The notes beneath the pieces were generated by a model that saw nothing but the letters and a program-made list of their open reading frames with translations, did no database searches and was not told the origin of the DNA. A stretch of DNA of 18,739 nt from Candidatus Sulfopaludibacter sp. SbA3 (GTDB lineage: Bacteria; Acidobacteriota; Terriglobia; Bryobacterales; Bryobacteraceae). This document shows, in pieces, positions 7,255-14,266 of this stretch; position 1 is the first letter of the stretch, and each line of letters begins with the position of its first letter. The stretch spans positions 1 to 18,739 of the forward strand of contig CAMDKT010000032.1 in assembly GCA_945900935.1 (NCBI GenBank), given 5' to 3'. Made by a program: the position numbers and the translations under genes.

Positions 7255-9921
7255 ATGTCCAACGCATTTGCGAAGGCGGGTTTGAACGAATCCGAAGTGG
7301 CGGCGCGACGGTTGGAGTTTGGGTGGAACGAACTGGAAGCCATCGGGGACACGCCATTTTGGCGGCGATTGGCGGCGCAGTTTAGGGATGTGCTGGTGAT
7401 GCTGCTGGTGGGCGCGGCGGTGGTTTCGGCAGTGGTGTGGTATGTGGAACGGGAGGCGGCGTGGCCATACGAATCGTTGGTGATTTTAACGATTGTGGCG
7501 ATGAACGCGACGTTGGGGCTGGTGCAGGAGGGAAAGGCGGAGCGGGCGATGGCGGCGCTGCGGGCAATGGCGGCGCCGGAGGTAACAGCGGTGCGCAATG
7601 GCAGTCCGCGGCGGATACCGAGCCGGGATTTGGTGCCTGGGGATCTTCTGGTGATTGCGGAAGGCGATGCGGTGGCGGCGGACGCGATGTTAGTGGAGTG
7701 TGTCGAGTTGCACACGTTGGAGGCGTCGTTAACGGGAGAAAGCGCTCCAGTAGCGAAGTCGATGGCCTCGGTGGATCCGGGGGCGGCGCTGGGGGACCGG
7801 CGGAATATGGTGTTTTCGGGGACGGCTGTGAGCGGCGGGCACGGGCGGGCGGTGGTTACGGCGACGGGAATGAAGACCGAGTTAGGCCGGATAGCAGGGA
7901 TGCTGCAAACCACGACGGAACAGAAGACGCCGCTACAGGGGGAACTGGATCGGCTGGGGAAGCAGTTAGGGGCCGTCGTGTTGGTGATTGCGGCGCTGGT
8001 GTCGGGCACGCTGTTGATGTTGAACGGCGTTCACGATATCGGGCAAGTGATGCAGATCCTGCTATTCGGGGTGGCGTTGGCGGTGGCGGCGGCTCCGGAG
8101 GGGCTGGCGGCGGTGGTGACGGTGGTGTTGGCGATGGGCGTGACGCGGATGGCGAAACGCGGCGCGATTGTGCGGAAATTGCCGGCGGTGGAGACGCTCG
8201 GATCGGCCACAGTAATTGCATCCGATAAGACGGGCACACTAACTCGAAATGAAATGACGGCGCGGACGGTTGTTACCGCGTCCGGACGAGCGGAACTGAC
8301 GGGGATCGGATATGGGCCGGGAGGCGAGTTAGAGGCGAGCGGAACTGTTCGCGAAGAGGCGGCGAAGTTACTTTTGGCGGCGGCGCTGGCGAATAACTCC
8401 GAGTTAGTGGAACAAGAGGGGAGATGGACAGTTCACGGTGATCCGACGGAGGCCTCGCTGGTGGTGGCGGCGGAGAAGGCGGGGATGAAGCAGGGCGCGT
8501 TGCGGGTTCAGTATCCGCGTGTGAGCGAATCGCCGTTCACATCGGAGCGGAAGCGAATGAGCACGGTACACACGGGCGAGGGGGGCGAAGTATTGTTCGC
8601 CAAGGGCGCGCCGCAGACTGTTCTCGACTTGTGCGTCTCAGAGTTGGTTGGGGCGGAGGAAAGGCCGTTGACGGATGTTCGCCGTGCGGAGATTGTGGCC
8701 GCCAACGAAGCTTTGGCGGCGACGGCGATGCGAACGCTGGGAGTGGCGACAGGGGCGGGGAAAGAGGAAAAAGGGCTGTGTTTTGTGGGAATTATCGGAA
8801 TGATCGACCCGCCCAGGGCTGAAGCCGCGGCGGCGGTGGCGAAAGCGAGAATGGCTGGAATTCGACCGATCATGATCACCGGCGACCATCCGGCTACGGC
8901 GCTGGCGATTGCGCGGGAAGTGGGAATTACCGAAGACACGCGGGTGATAACGGGTGCCGAGTTGGATGAAATCACCGAGGCGAACGTGGGCGGAGCGGCA
9001 GTATTTGCGAGGGTGAACCCGGCGCACAAACTGCTGATTGTGAAGGCGCTGCAGAAGACGGGCGCGGTGGTGGCCATGACGGGCGACGGAGTGAACGATA
9101 CGCCGGCTCTGAAGGCCGCCGATATTGGCATTGCGATGGGGATCACGGGCACGGATGTCTCCAAGGAGGCGTCTGATCTTATATTGACCGATGACAATTT
9201 CTCGACGATTGTCGCGGCGGTGGAGGAGGGGCGCGCGGTGTTCGATAACATCCGGAAATTTCTGCGCTTCTTACTATCTTCGAACATGGGTGAAGTGCTA
9301 ACTGTCTTTCTGGGCGTGGTGCTGGCTGGTCCGCTCGGTCTTGGGGAGGGGGAGGAGTTTGTCATACCGTTATTGGCAACGCAAATCTTATGGATCAACC
9401 TAGTTACCGATGGCGCGCCGGCGCTGGCGTTGGGGATGGATCCGGCGAGCCCGGACCTGATGACGCGGGGGCCAAGGCCGCGGACGGAGGGCGTGATCAA
9501 CGGGCGAATGGTGTATGGAATTGGGATTATCGGAATGGCGATGGCGGCGGGAACATTGCTGGTTTTCGATGCGTCGCTGCCGGGAGGATGGATCGCGGGC
9601 ACCGGCGAATTGGCTTACGGGCGGACGATGGCGTTTACGACGCTGGTGCTGTTTCAAGTGTTCAACGCGTTTAATTGCCGGTCGGATGAACAGAGCGTAT
9701 TTGTTGGGATTTTGGGGAATCGCTGGCTGTGGGGGGCGGCGAGTTTGTCGGTGTTTTTGCATGGGCTGGTGATCTATGTTCCGGTGCTTCAGATAGCGTT
9801 TAGCACGGTGGCGTTACGGGGGGGCGATTGGTTGTTGGCGGCCGGGACGGCGAGCAGCGTGGTTTGGCTTTCCGAGGGAATAAAATGGGCTGGCCGCGCC
9901 AAAGTCGCGCGAGTGGCGTAG
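7255..9921 (+). CDS. P2-type cation-transporting ATPase, probably Ca2+ pump
   Basis: An 888-residue P-type ATPase of the inner membrane, expected to export Ca2+ at the cost of ATP. The ATG at 7255 is chosen because it follows the phosphoketolase stop by one base; an in-frame TTG further upstream would overlap that gene. Motifs: LTGES actuator loop, phosphorylated D324 in SDKTGTLTRN, GDGVNDTPALKAADIGIAMG hinge, and two membrane blocks. Residues matching the SERCA calcium sites are E282 (PEGLA, M4), N677 and E680 (SSNMGE, M5), and N715, T718 and D719 (NLVTDG, M6). The position equal to SERCA E908 in M8 is Q801, as in plasma-membrane Ca2+ pumps, suggesting one transport site. PEGLA replaces the classic PEGLP. 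The last residues run one base short of the next gene, so an operon is likely. Transported ion is inferred from motifs only. Confidence 0.92.
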   Translation: MSNAFAKAGLNESEVAARRLEFGWNELEAIGDTPFWRRLAAQFRDVLVMLLVGAAVVSAVVWYVEREAAWPYESLVILTIVAMNATLGLVQEGKAERAMAALRAMAAPEVTAVRNGSPRRIPSRDLVPGDLLVIAEGDAVAADAMLVECVELHTLEASLTGESAPVAKSMASVDPGAALGDRRNMVFSGTAVSGGHGRAVVTATGMKTELGRIAGMLQTTTEQKTPLQGELDRLGKQLGAVVLVIAALVSGTLLMLNGVHDIGQVMQILLFGVALAVAAAPEGLAAVVTVVLAMGVTRMAKRGAIVRKLPAVETLGSATVIASDKTGTLTRNEMTARTVVTASGRAELTGIGYGPGGELEASGTVREEAAKLLLAAALANNSELVEQEGRWTVHGDPTEASLVVAAEKAGMKQGALRVQYPRVSESPFTSERKRMSTVHTGEGGEVLFAKGAPQTVLDLCVSELVGAEERPLTDVRRAEIVAANEALAATAMRTLGVATGAGKEEKGLCFVGIIGMIDPPRAEAAAAVAKARMAGIRPIMITGDHPATALAIAREVGITEDTRVITGAELDEITEANVGGAAVFARVNPAHKLLIVKALQKTGAVVAMTGDGVNDTPALKAADIGIAMGITGTDVSKEASDLILTDDNFSTIVAAVEEGRAVFDNIRKFLRFLLSSNMGEVLTVFLGVVLAGPLGLGEGEEFVIPLLATQILWINLVTDGAPALALGMDPASPDLMTRGPRPRTEGVINGRMVYGIGIIGMAMAAGTLLVFDASLPGGWIAGTGELAYGRTMAFTTLVLFQVFNAFNCRSDEQSVFVGILGNRWLWGAASLSVFLHGLVIYVPVLQIAFSTVALRGGDWLLAAGTASSVVWLSEGIKWAGRAKVARVA

Positions 9922-9922
9922 A

Positions 9923-11188
9923 ATGCTCTTAACCATGTCAGAAACCGGACGCCGTACTTTTCTCCTTGCCTCTTCTTCCGCCGCCTTTGCGGCTCAGGCG
10001 AATGACCGCGTGCGCCTCGCCATTGTGGGCGTGGGTTCCCGCGGGTCGGCGCATATCAAAGAGATACTGCCGGTTGCCAATGTGGAGATCGCGGCGCTGG
10101 TGGAAGTGGACGGGGCTCGCGCCGAGGCGGCTTCGCAGGTTATCTTCCAGAAGACCGGGAAGCGGCCGATTATTGAATCCGACATGCGGCGGGTGTTTGA
10201 CGATAAGTCGATTGACGCGGTGACGATCGCGACGACGAATCATTGGCACGCGCTGGCGGGGATATGGGCGATGCAGGCGGGCAAGGATGTATATGTGGAG
10301 AAGCCGGTTTCGCATAACATCTTTGAGGGGCAGAAGCTAGTGGAAGCGGCGAGGAAATACAATCGCGTGGCGGCGGGCGGGACGCAGCGGCGGTGGTGGG
10401 GGCGTTGGCGCAAGGCGGTGGAACTGCTGCACGCGGGCGTTATCGGCGATATCTATCAGGGGAACTTTTTCTTTCCGGGGACGCGCGATTCGATTGGATT
10501 CAAACCGGTGAAAGAACCGCCGGCTAATTTGAATTGGGATAAGTGGGTGGGTCCGGCGCCGATGCGTCCGTATCATGAGAACTTAGTCCACTATAACTGG
10601 CATTGGTTCTGGGATTTCGGCAACGGGGAACTAGGTAACAACGGGATACACATGATCGATATTTTGCGTTGGGGGATGCGACAGAAACTGCCGGTGGCGG
10701 TACGGTCGACGGGCGGGCGATTCGGGTACAAGGATCAGGCGGAAACGCCGAATACGCAGAACGTGACATGGACCTTCGCCGATGGCGCGACGATGGTTGG
10801 GCAGCTTCGCGGGCTGTATACGACCGAGCCGATGTCGTGGGACTTTTTCGGGACGAAGGGCCACATGCACATGAAGGCCGACGGGCAGTTTCAGATCCGG
10901 CTGGGGCGGAATAAGACGATGGAGCCGGATGTGGAGTCGCCGAAGAATTTGGACCATTTCGCCAATTTCGCCGATGCGATTCGGGCGCGGAATCCGAAGT
11001 TGCTGCACGCTGAAATTGAGGAGACGTATCTCTCGACGGCGCTTTGCCACTTAGGGAATATAGCGTACCGATTGGGGCGTGAATTGCGTTTCGATCCGGA
11101 GAAGGTTCGATTCGTGAATGACAAAGAGGCGGATGCGATGCTGACCCGCCCGTATCGGGCTCCGTATGTTGTGCCGGGGCGCGTTTAG
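9923..11188 (+). CDS. Exported Gfo/Idh/MocA family oxidoreductase
   Basis: A 421-residue NAD(P)-dependent sugar or inositol dehydrogenase-like protein. The N-terminus has a twin-arginine-like signal (GRRTFLLASSSAAFAAQ) and then the Rossmann fold at about 30-150 with VGVGSRGSAHI. Catalytic-type motifs are EKP with K127 and the GIHMID block with H243 and D246. TTNHWHA and GNGELGNNG are typical of the secreted Gfo/Idh/MocA paralogues that are abundant in Acidobacteria and Planctomycetes. Two starts are possible: ATG 9923, one base after the ATPase stop, or ATG 9935, which puts the signal nearer the N-terminus. Neither has a clear ribosome binding site. The signal and family are clear; the substrate is unknown. 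Its stop codon overlaps the stop of the hydrolase remnant on the other strand. Confidence 0.9.
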   Translation: MLLTMSETGRRTFLLASSSAAFAAQANDRVRLAIVGVGSRGSAHIKEILPVANVEIAALVEVDGARAEAASQVIFQKTGKRPIIESDMRRVFDDKSIDAVTIATTNHWHALAGIWAMQAGKDVYVEKPVSHNIFEGQKLVEAARKYNRVAAGGTQRRWWGRWRKAVELLHAGVIGDIYQGNFFFPGTRDSIGFKPVKEPPANLNWDKWVGPAPMRPYHENLVHYNWHWFWDFGNGELGNNGIHMIDILRWGMRQKLPVAVRSTGGRFGYKDQAETPNTQNVTWTFADGATMVGQLRGLYTTEPMSWDFFGTKGHMHMKADGQFQIRLGRNKTMEPDVESPKNLDHFANFADAIRARNPKLLHAEIEETYLSTALCHLGNIAYRLGRELRFDPEKVRFVNDKEADAMLTRPYRAPYVVPGRV

Positions 11189-11298
11189 CTCTTTAAGTGA
11201 GTTTTGAAGAAGTCGAGCGTTCTGGTCCAGGCGAGCTTTGCCGCGGCTTCGTCATAGCGCGGGGTGGTGTCGTTATGGAAGCCGTGCCTCCAGGTCCC
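11185..11298 (-). pseudogene. C-terminal remnant of a dienelactone hydrolase family gene
   Basis: The minus strand reads 37 codons between an in-frame TAG (complement at 11299-11301) and a TAA (complement at 11185-11187). The peptide contains HGFHNDTTPRYDEAAAKLAW and ends TLDFFKTHLKS. This matches the very conserved C-terminus of dienelactone hydrolases, including the catalytic-triad His in HGFHND. Upstream of GTWRHGF the match is lost at once, so the nucleophile domain is missing. A family member is normally about 230-290 residues. The remnant lies convergent to the oxidoreductase, with overlapping stops, as expected for an original gene order. I see no start codon or ribosome binding site, so it is not expected to make protein. 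Confidence 0.75.
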
Positions 11299-11320
11299 CT
11301 AACCATTCGCAACCACGTCC

Positions 11321-11515
11321 TTGGAGAGAGGCTCTTCTTGCAAACAACCAAAATTGGTCGAGGCCAAGAGCGTTCAGATCGCGCTCCGGTTGCCCTCGCC
11401 GGATCTCGCGAAAGCGCGGGAGATCGCCGCCCGGAAAGGGATTGGGTACCAGACCCTGCTGAAGATGCTTGTCCATGAGGGCTTGGAGCGCGCCGAAAAA
11501 CACCCGGAGCGATAA
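11321..11515 (+). CDS. CopG-like ribbon-helix-helix protein, putative antitoxin
   Basis: A 64-residue protein. The C-terminal part shows a ribbon-helix-helix fold: strand VQIALRLPSP, helix DLAKAREIAARKG, turn and helix YQTLLKMLVHEGLERA. Such proteins bind DNA as dimers and are often antitoxins repressing their own promoter. The start is uncertain: TTG at 11321 or TTG at 11354, neither with a strong ribosome site. The open frame reaches back only to a TAA at 11300-11302, so the gene may have lost its front in the event that cut the neighbouring hydrolase. Homologues of this class often have a longer N-terminal region before the strand. It is followed after 7 bases by a small unknown gene and then the nucleotidyltransferase. 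Confidence 0.65.
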   Translation: MERGSSCKQPKLVEAKSVQIALRLPSPDLAKAREIAARKGIGYQTLLKMLVHEGLERAEKHPER

Positions 11516-11522
11516 TAGAAGT

Positions 11523-11741
11523 ATGACTGAGAAGGAAATGAACCGGCGATGGGCGCAGACTTGGAAGGAGTACGGCCCGGAGTTGGAAAAGATTCGCTTG
11601 CGAGAGGTGCGTGTCGAGGACAACTTGCTTTCGCTGCGGTTGCTGGCCCCCGCCTTCGATTACGCGGCGCGCACCGATCCGCCGGACAAATCGTCAGGGC
11701 TTGTCGAGATGCAGCGTCACTTCGCGAAACTGCGCCGATGA
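11523..11741 (+). CDS. Small hypothetical protein of the nucleotidyltransferase cassette
   Basis: A 72-residue protein starting MTEKEMNRRWAQTWKEYGPE. I do not recognise a domain. The first half is charged and probably helical (two Trp residues, then ELEKIRLREVR). It is followed by DNLLSLRLLAPAFDYAARTDPP and a basic tail ending HFAKLRR. There is no signal peptide or membrane segment. The start codon is the first ATG after the ribbon-helix-helix gene, 7 bases from its stop. Its TGA lies within the ATGA shared with the nucleotidyltransferase start, so the two proteins should be made in step, as is common for partner proteins. Codon use is still G-rich in third positions, unlike the following gene. 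A role as antitoxin, adaptor or third cassette component is inference from position only. Confidence 0.6.
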   Translation: MTEKEMNRRWAQTWKEYGPELEKIRLREVRVEDNLLSLRLLAPAFDYAARTDPPDKSSGLVEMQRHFAKLRR

Positions 11742-12307
11742 TCACTATTTTTGAGACGGCTCTCGAACTGCAAAGCTTCTGCGAAAAACACGCCTGGAAT
11801 TCCTGTTTCATCGGCGGAATCGCCGTGCAGGCATGGAGCCAAGCGCGCGTCACTCGGGATGTCGATCTCACGCTGCTCACCGGCTTCGGAGACGAAGCTT
11901 CGTTCATCGAAACCCTCCTGGCCCACTACACTCCGCGCACCGCCAATGCCGCCCAATTCGCGCTCCGCTCCAGAGTCCTCCTCCTCAACTCGCCATCCGG
12001 CATCGGCATCGACATCTCTCTCGGCGCGCTGCCATTTGAACAACTCGCAGTCGAACGGTCCACGCTCTACGAGTTCGCGCCGGGGCTCAAACTCCGCATC
12101 TGCTCGGCCGAGGACCTGATGGTGATGAAGCTATTCGCCTCGCGCGCCATCGACATCCGCGACGCCGAAGGCATCGCCGTGCGTAACGACAAAACGCTCG
12201 ACTGGCGCTACGTCGAAGAGCAACTCATCCCGCTCGCCGAGGCCAAGGAAGAGCCGGAGATTCTGCAACAGTTCGCCCGAGTCCGCGGCCTCAGCGCAAC
12301 CCTATAA
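11738..12307 (+). CDS. AbiEii-type nucleotidyltransferase, putative toxin
   Basis: A 189-residue protein with the polymerase-beta-like nucleotidyltransferase signature. It has GG at 26-27 (FIGGIAVQAW), a D-x-D pair at D41 and D43 (TRDVDLTLL), and a third acidic residue D92 (GIDISLGALPFE). The downstream block AEDLMVMKLFASRAIDIRDAEG, with K131, resembles the conserved Lys/Arg-Asp region of AbiEii/AbiGii and MNT-type proteins; the usual final Asp-Ile is Glu-Gly here. Such enzymes transfer nucleotides to RNA (for example tRNA ends) or proteins and act as toxins in toxin-antitoxin or abortive-infection modules. The gene starts in an ATGA overlap with the preceding small gene and its tail overlaps the convergent sulfatase stop by 6 bases. 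Third positions are C-rich, unlike the genes to its left. The fold is fairly sure; toxicity is not shown. Confidence 0.8.
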   Translation: MITIFETALELQSFCEKHAWNSCFIGGIAVQAWSQARVTRDVDLTLLTGFGDEASFIETLLAHYTPRTANAAQFALRSRVLLLNSPSGIGIDISLGALPFEQLAVERSTLYEFAPGLKLRICSAEDLMVMKLFASRAIDIRDAEGIAVRNDKTLDWRYVEEQLIPLAEAKEEPEILQQFARVRGLSATL

Positions 12308-14029
12308 CAGCCGAACCACCGCATAAAACGCCCCGCAAACATCGGCCCCCTGCCCGTCCACAAACCACCCGTGCAATTTCGTCTTTGTCTTCGCCGTCAA
12401 CTTCACGCGGAACGTCGCGAAAGTGTCGGAGGAACGAGTCGACGCCGATAACTTCTGCCCAGCCACCGTTAACCGCGCCCCTGCAATCGGCACAGCCTTG
12501 CCTGCGGGCAACAGCCCCGCGGTCATCTTCTGCGCCTCCCTGCCCGCCGTCAAGGCCAAATTCAAATCCGGCGCCCACCGCGACAGCCGGATCTCATACT
12601 CCCCGCCGCGCTCCACAAACACGTTCCACGGCCCGCCCCGCGGCCCGCCCGCGGCAGTCGAAACATGCCCCGGATTGTCGGCGTAAACTTCCTCCCAATC
12701 GCTCGAACAAAGCACCACCGGATTTTCCTGCGGCGCCCCAATCGAGATCGGCAAAAAGTCTTTCAAAGTCGGCTCAATCGGCGCCCACCACTTTTCGTAA
12801 TGCGCCCTCATCCGCCCCAACACGTCCTGCGAAGTCGCCGCCACATCCCGCTCCTGCGCAGGATCGGCATGAATATCGTACAGCTCCGTGCCATTCACCA
12901 GCCGCCATTTCCCCCAAATCACCGTCGCCTCAAACTTCTTCGGAATCTGCCCATACTGGACGATCAGCATCCGGTCGCCGATGTCCTCCGCCTTGCCCGT
13001 CAATATCGGCGCCAGGCTCCGTCCGTCAAAGGAAACAGCGGGCTTTTTCAAAGCGCACAGGTCGATCAGCGTCGGCAGAATATCCTGCATTTGCGCCGGA
13101 ACACGCGAGTCCGACGGCTTCCGCAACCCGCCCTTCGGCCACCGCACAAAGCACGGCACGCGATGCCCGCCCTCATAATACTGCGTCTTCCGCCCGCGCA
13201 TCCCCGCGTTATGCACGTTGAATCCGGCAGTCGCGCCGTTGTCGGTTAGGAAAACAACAATGGTGTTCTCCCGCAAATTCTCCTGGCGCAAAAACGTATC
13301 CAGCTTCCCCAGATTCTCGTCGACATTCGCGATCATCCCGAAGAAATCCTTCGGCAGCATCGGCTTGTTATAGGGCTCTGAATACTTCGGGTCCACCCAC
13401 GCCGGACCATGCGGCGTGTTCGTCGGAATGTAGCAGAAGAACGGCCCCTGCTTTTGCTTCATCCACGTCATCGCCTCGCGGAACCAAAAGTCCGCGCAGT
13501 ACCCATCGAACTTTTTCACGACGCCGTTATGACGGTGACGCCCGTTGAAGTAGTCATTGCTAAACTCCGGCGCCGAAGAAATCCCAAACCCCAAGTGATA
13601 CCGGGCCTCATCAAAGCCCCTGTCCATGGGCCGATACGGATAGTTGTCCCCCAAATGCCACTTGCCGAAAATGCCGGTTCGGTACCCGTTCTGTTTGAAC
13701 ACATCGGCCATCGTCGGCAGATCCCGCCGCAGCACCGCCCGCCCCGCCGTCACCGATGTGGCCCGATTCTTCAACGCGTCCACGCCCGTCATCAATTGGC
13801 CGCGTGTCGGCGTGCACATCGGCGCTGAATGAAAATCGACAAACCGCACGCTCTCGCTATGAATGGCGTCCATGTTCGGCGTCTTCAGAATCGGATTCCC
13901 ATGGCACGAAAAGTCGCCGTACCCTTGGTCATCCGTCAAAATCACAATCACATTCGGCTTCGCCGAAGACTGGGCCAATAAGGGCGCGGCGGTTAGCCGC
14001 AGAAATTCTCGACGAGATGGAATCGGCAT
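12302..14029 (-). CDS. Tat-exported sulfatase (formylglycine type)
   Basis: A 575-residue alkaline-phosphatase-fold sulfatase that should hydrolyse sulfate esters in the periplasm. The open frame extends 67 codons further upstream, but the ATG at 14029 is chosen because it directly gives a twin-arginine signal, PSRREFLRLTAAPLLAQ, and has AGGA 9 bases before it. Metal-site residues are D33 and D34 in LTDDQGYGD, and a later FLTDNGA block supplies the Asp-Asn pair. C72 in MCTPTRGQLMTG is the residue converted to formylglycine; the motif is C-T-P-T-R rather than the commoner C-x-P-S-R, but it keeps the required C-x-P-x-R. The last 100 or so residues form an extra C-terminal domain with GGPWNVFVERGGEYEIRLSR. 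No activating enzyme is present in the window. It converges on the nucleotidyltransferase with a 6-base overlap. Substrate unknown. Confidence 0.93.
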   Translation of the reverse strand: MPIPSRREFLRLTAAPLLAQSSAKPNVIVILTDDQGYGDFSCHGNPILKTPNMDAIHSESVRFVDFHSAPMCTPTRGQLMTGVDALKNRATSVTAGRAVLRRDLPTMADVFKQNGYRTGIFGKWHLGDNYPYRPMDRGFDEARYHLGFGISSAPEFSNDYFNGRHRHNGVVKKFDGYCADFWFREAMTWMKQKQGPFFCYIPTNTPHGPAWVDPKYSEPYNKPMLPKDFFGMIANVDENLGKLDTFLRQENLRENTIVVFLTDNGATAGFNVHNAGMRGRKTQYYEGGHRVPCFVRWPKGGLRKPSDSRVPAQMQDILPTLIDLCALKKPAVSFDGRSLAPILTGKAEDIGDRMLIVQYGQIPKKFEATVIWGKWRLVNGTELYDIHADPAQERDVAATSQDVLGRMRAHYEKWWAPIEPTLKDFLPISIGAPQENPVVLCSSDWEEVYADNPGHVSTAAGGPRGGPWNVFVERGGEYEIRLSRWAPDLNLALTAGREAQKMTAGLLPAGKAVPIAGARLTVAGQKLSASTRSSDTFATFRVKLTAKTKTKLHGWFVDGQGADVCGAFYAVVRLL

Positions 14030-14266
14030 GTTCTCATATCCTATTACCGTTGGCGCTACTTTGCAGCCATTTCCGCGGGTGCCCGTTTCGCCCCCACTTC
14101 TCCTCATCCTCATCCACACCAAAAAGTCGAGGGCGTTGACGGCCGCGCGCTGAATGACGAACTCTTCGTTGTCGCCCGCGGCGTGGAGGATGTCGAGTGG
14201 TGGTCCGTCTACCGCCTCGCCCGACGCCACTGCCGAATCCCTCTACTGTGATATCGTTGCCCGTTG
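14030..14266. other. Divergent intergenic region between sulfatase and esterase genes
   Basis: This 237-base stretch lies between two diverging genes and should carry both promoters. The sulfatase frame is open through 14030-14230, but the predicted peptide has no recognisable similarity and would displace the Tat signal from the N-terminus. A plus-strand frame containing VEDVEWWSVYRLARRH and ending near 14250 is also open, without a good start. I can assign neither. A partial gene remnant is possible. Confidence 0.35.

Noticed and set aside
8508..9602. A 364-codon minus-strand open frame opposite the Ca2+-ATPase
   Set aside because: Ser/Thr/Pro/Ala-rich shadow of a gene with strong motifs on the plus strand; no domain seen.
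11197..11478. A 93-codon plus-strand open frame across the hydrolase remnant
   Set aside because: It is out of frame with the ribbon-helix-helix gene, covers the remnant antisense and shows no domain.
12385..13249. Plus-strand open frames across the sulfatase
   Set aside because: Low-complexity Ser/Pro/Arg translations opposite a clear sulfatase; no start signals.
14030..14230. Sulfatase start at 14230 (642 residues)
   Set aside because: The added 67 residues have no similarity and would bury the Tat signal; the ATG at 14029 gives a standard N-terminus with an AGGA site.
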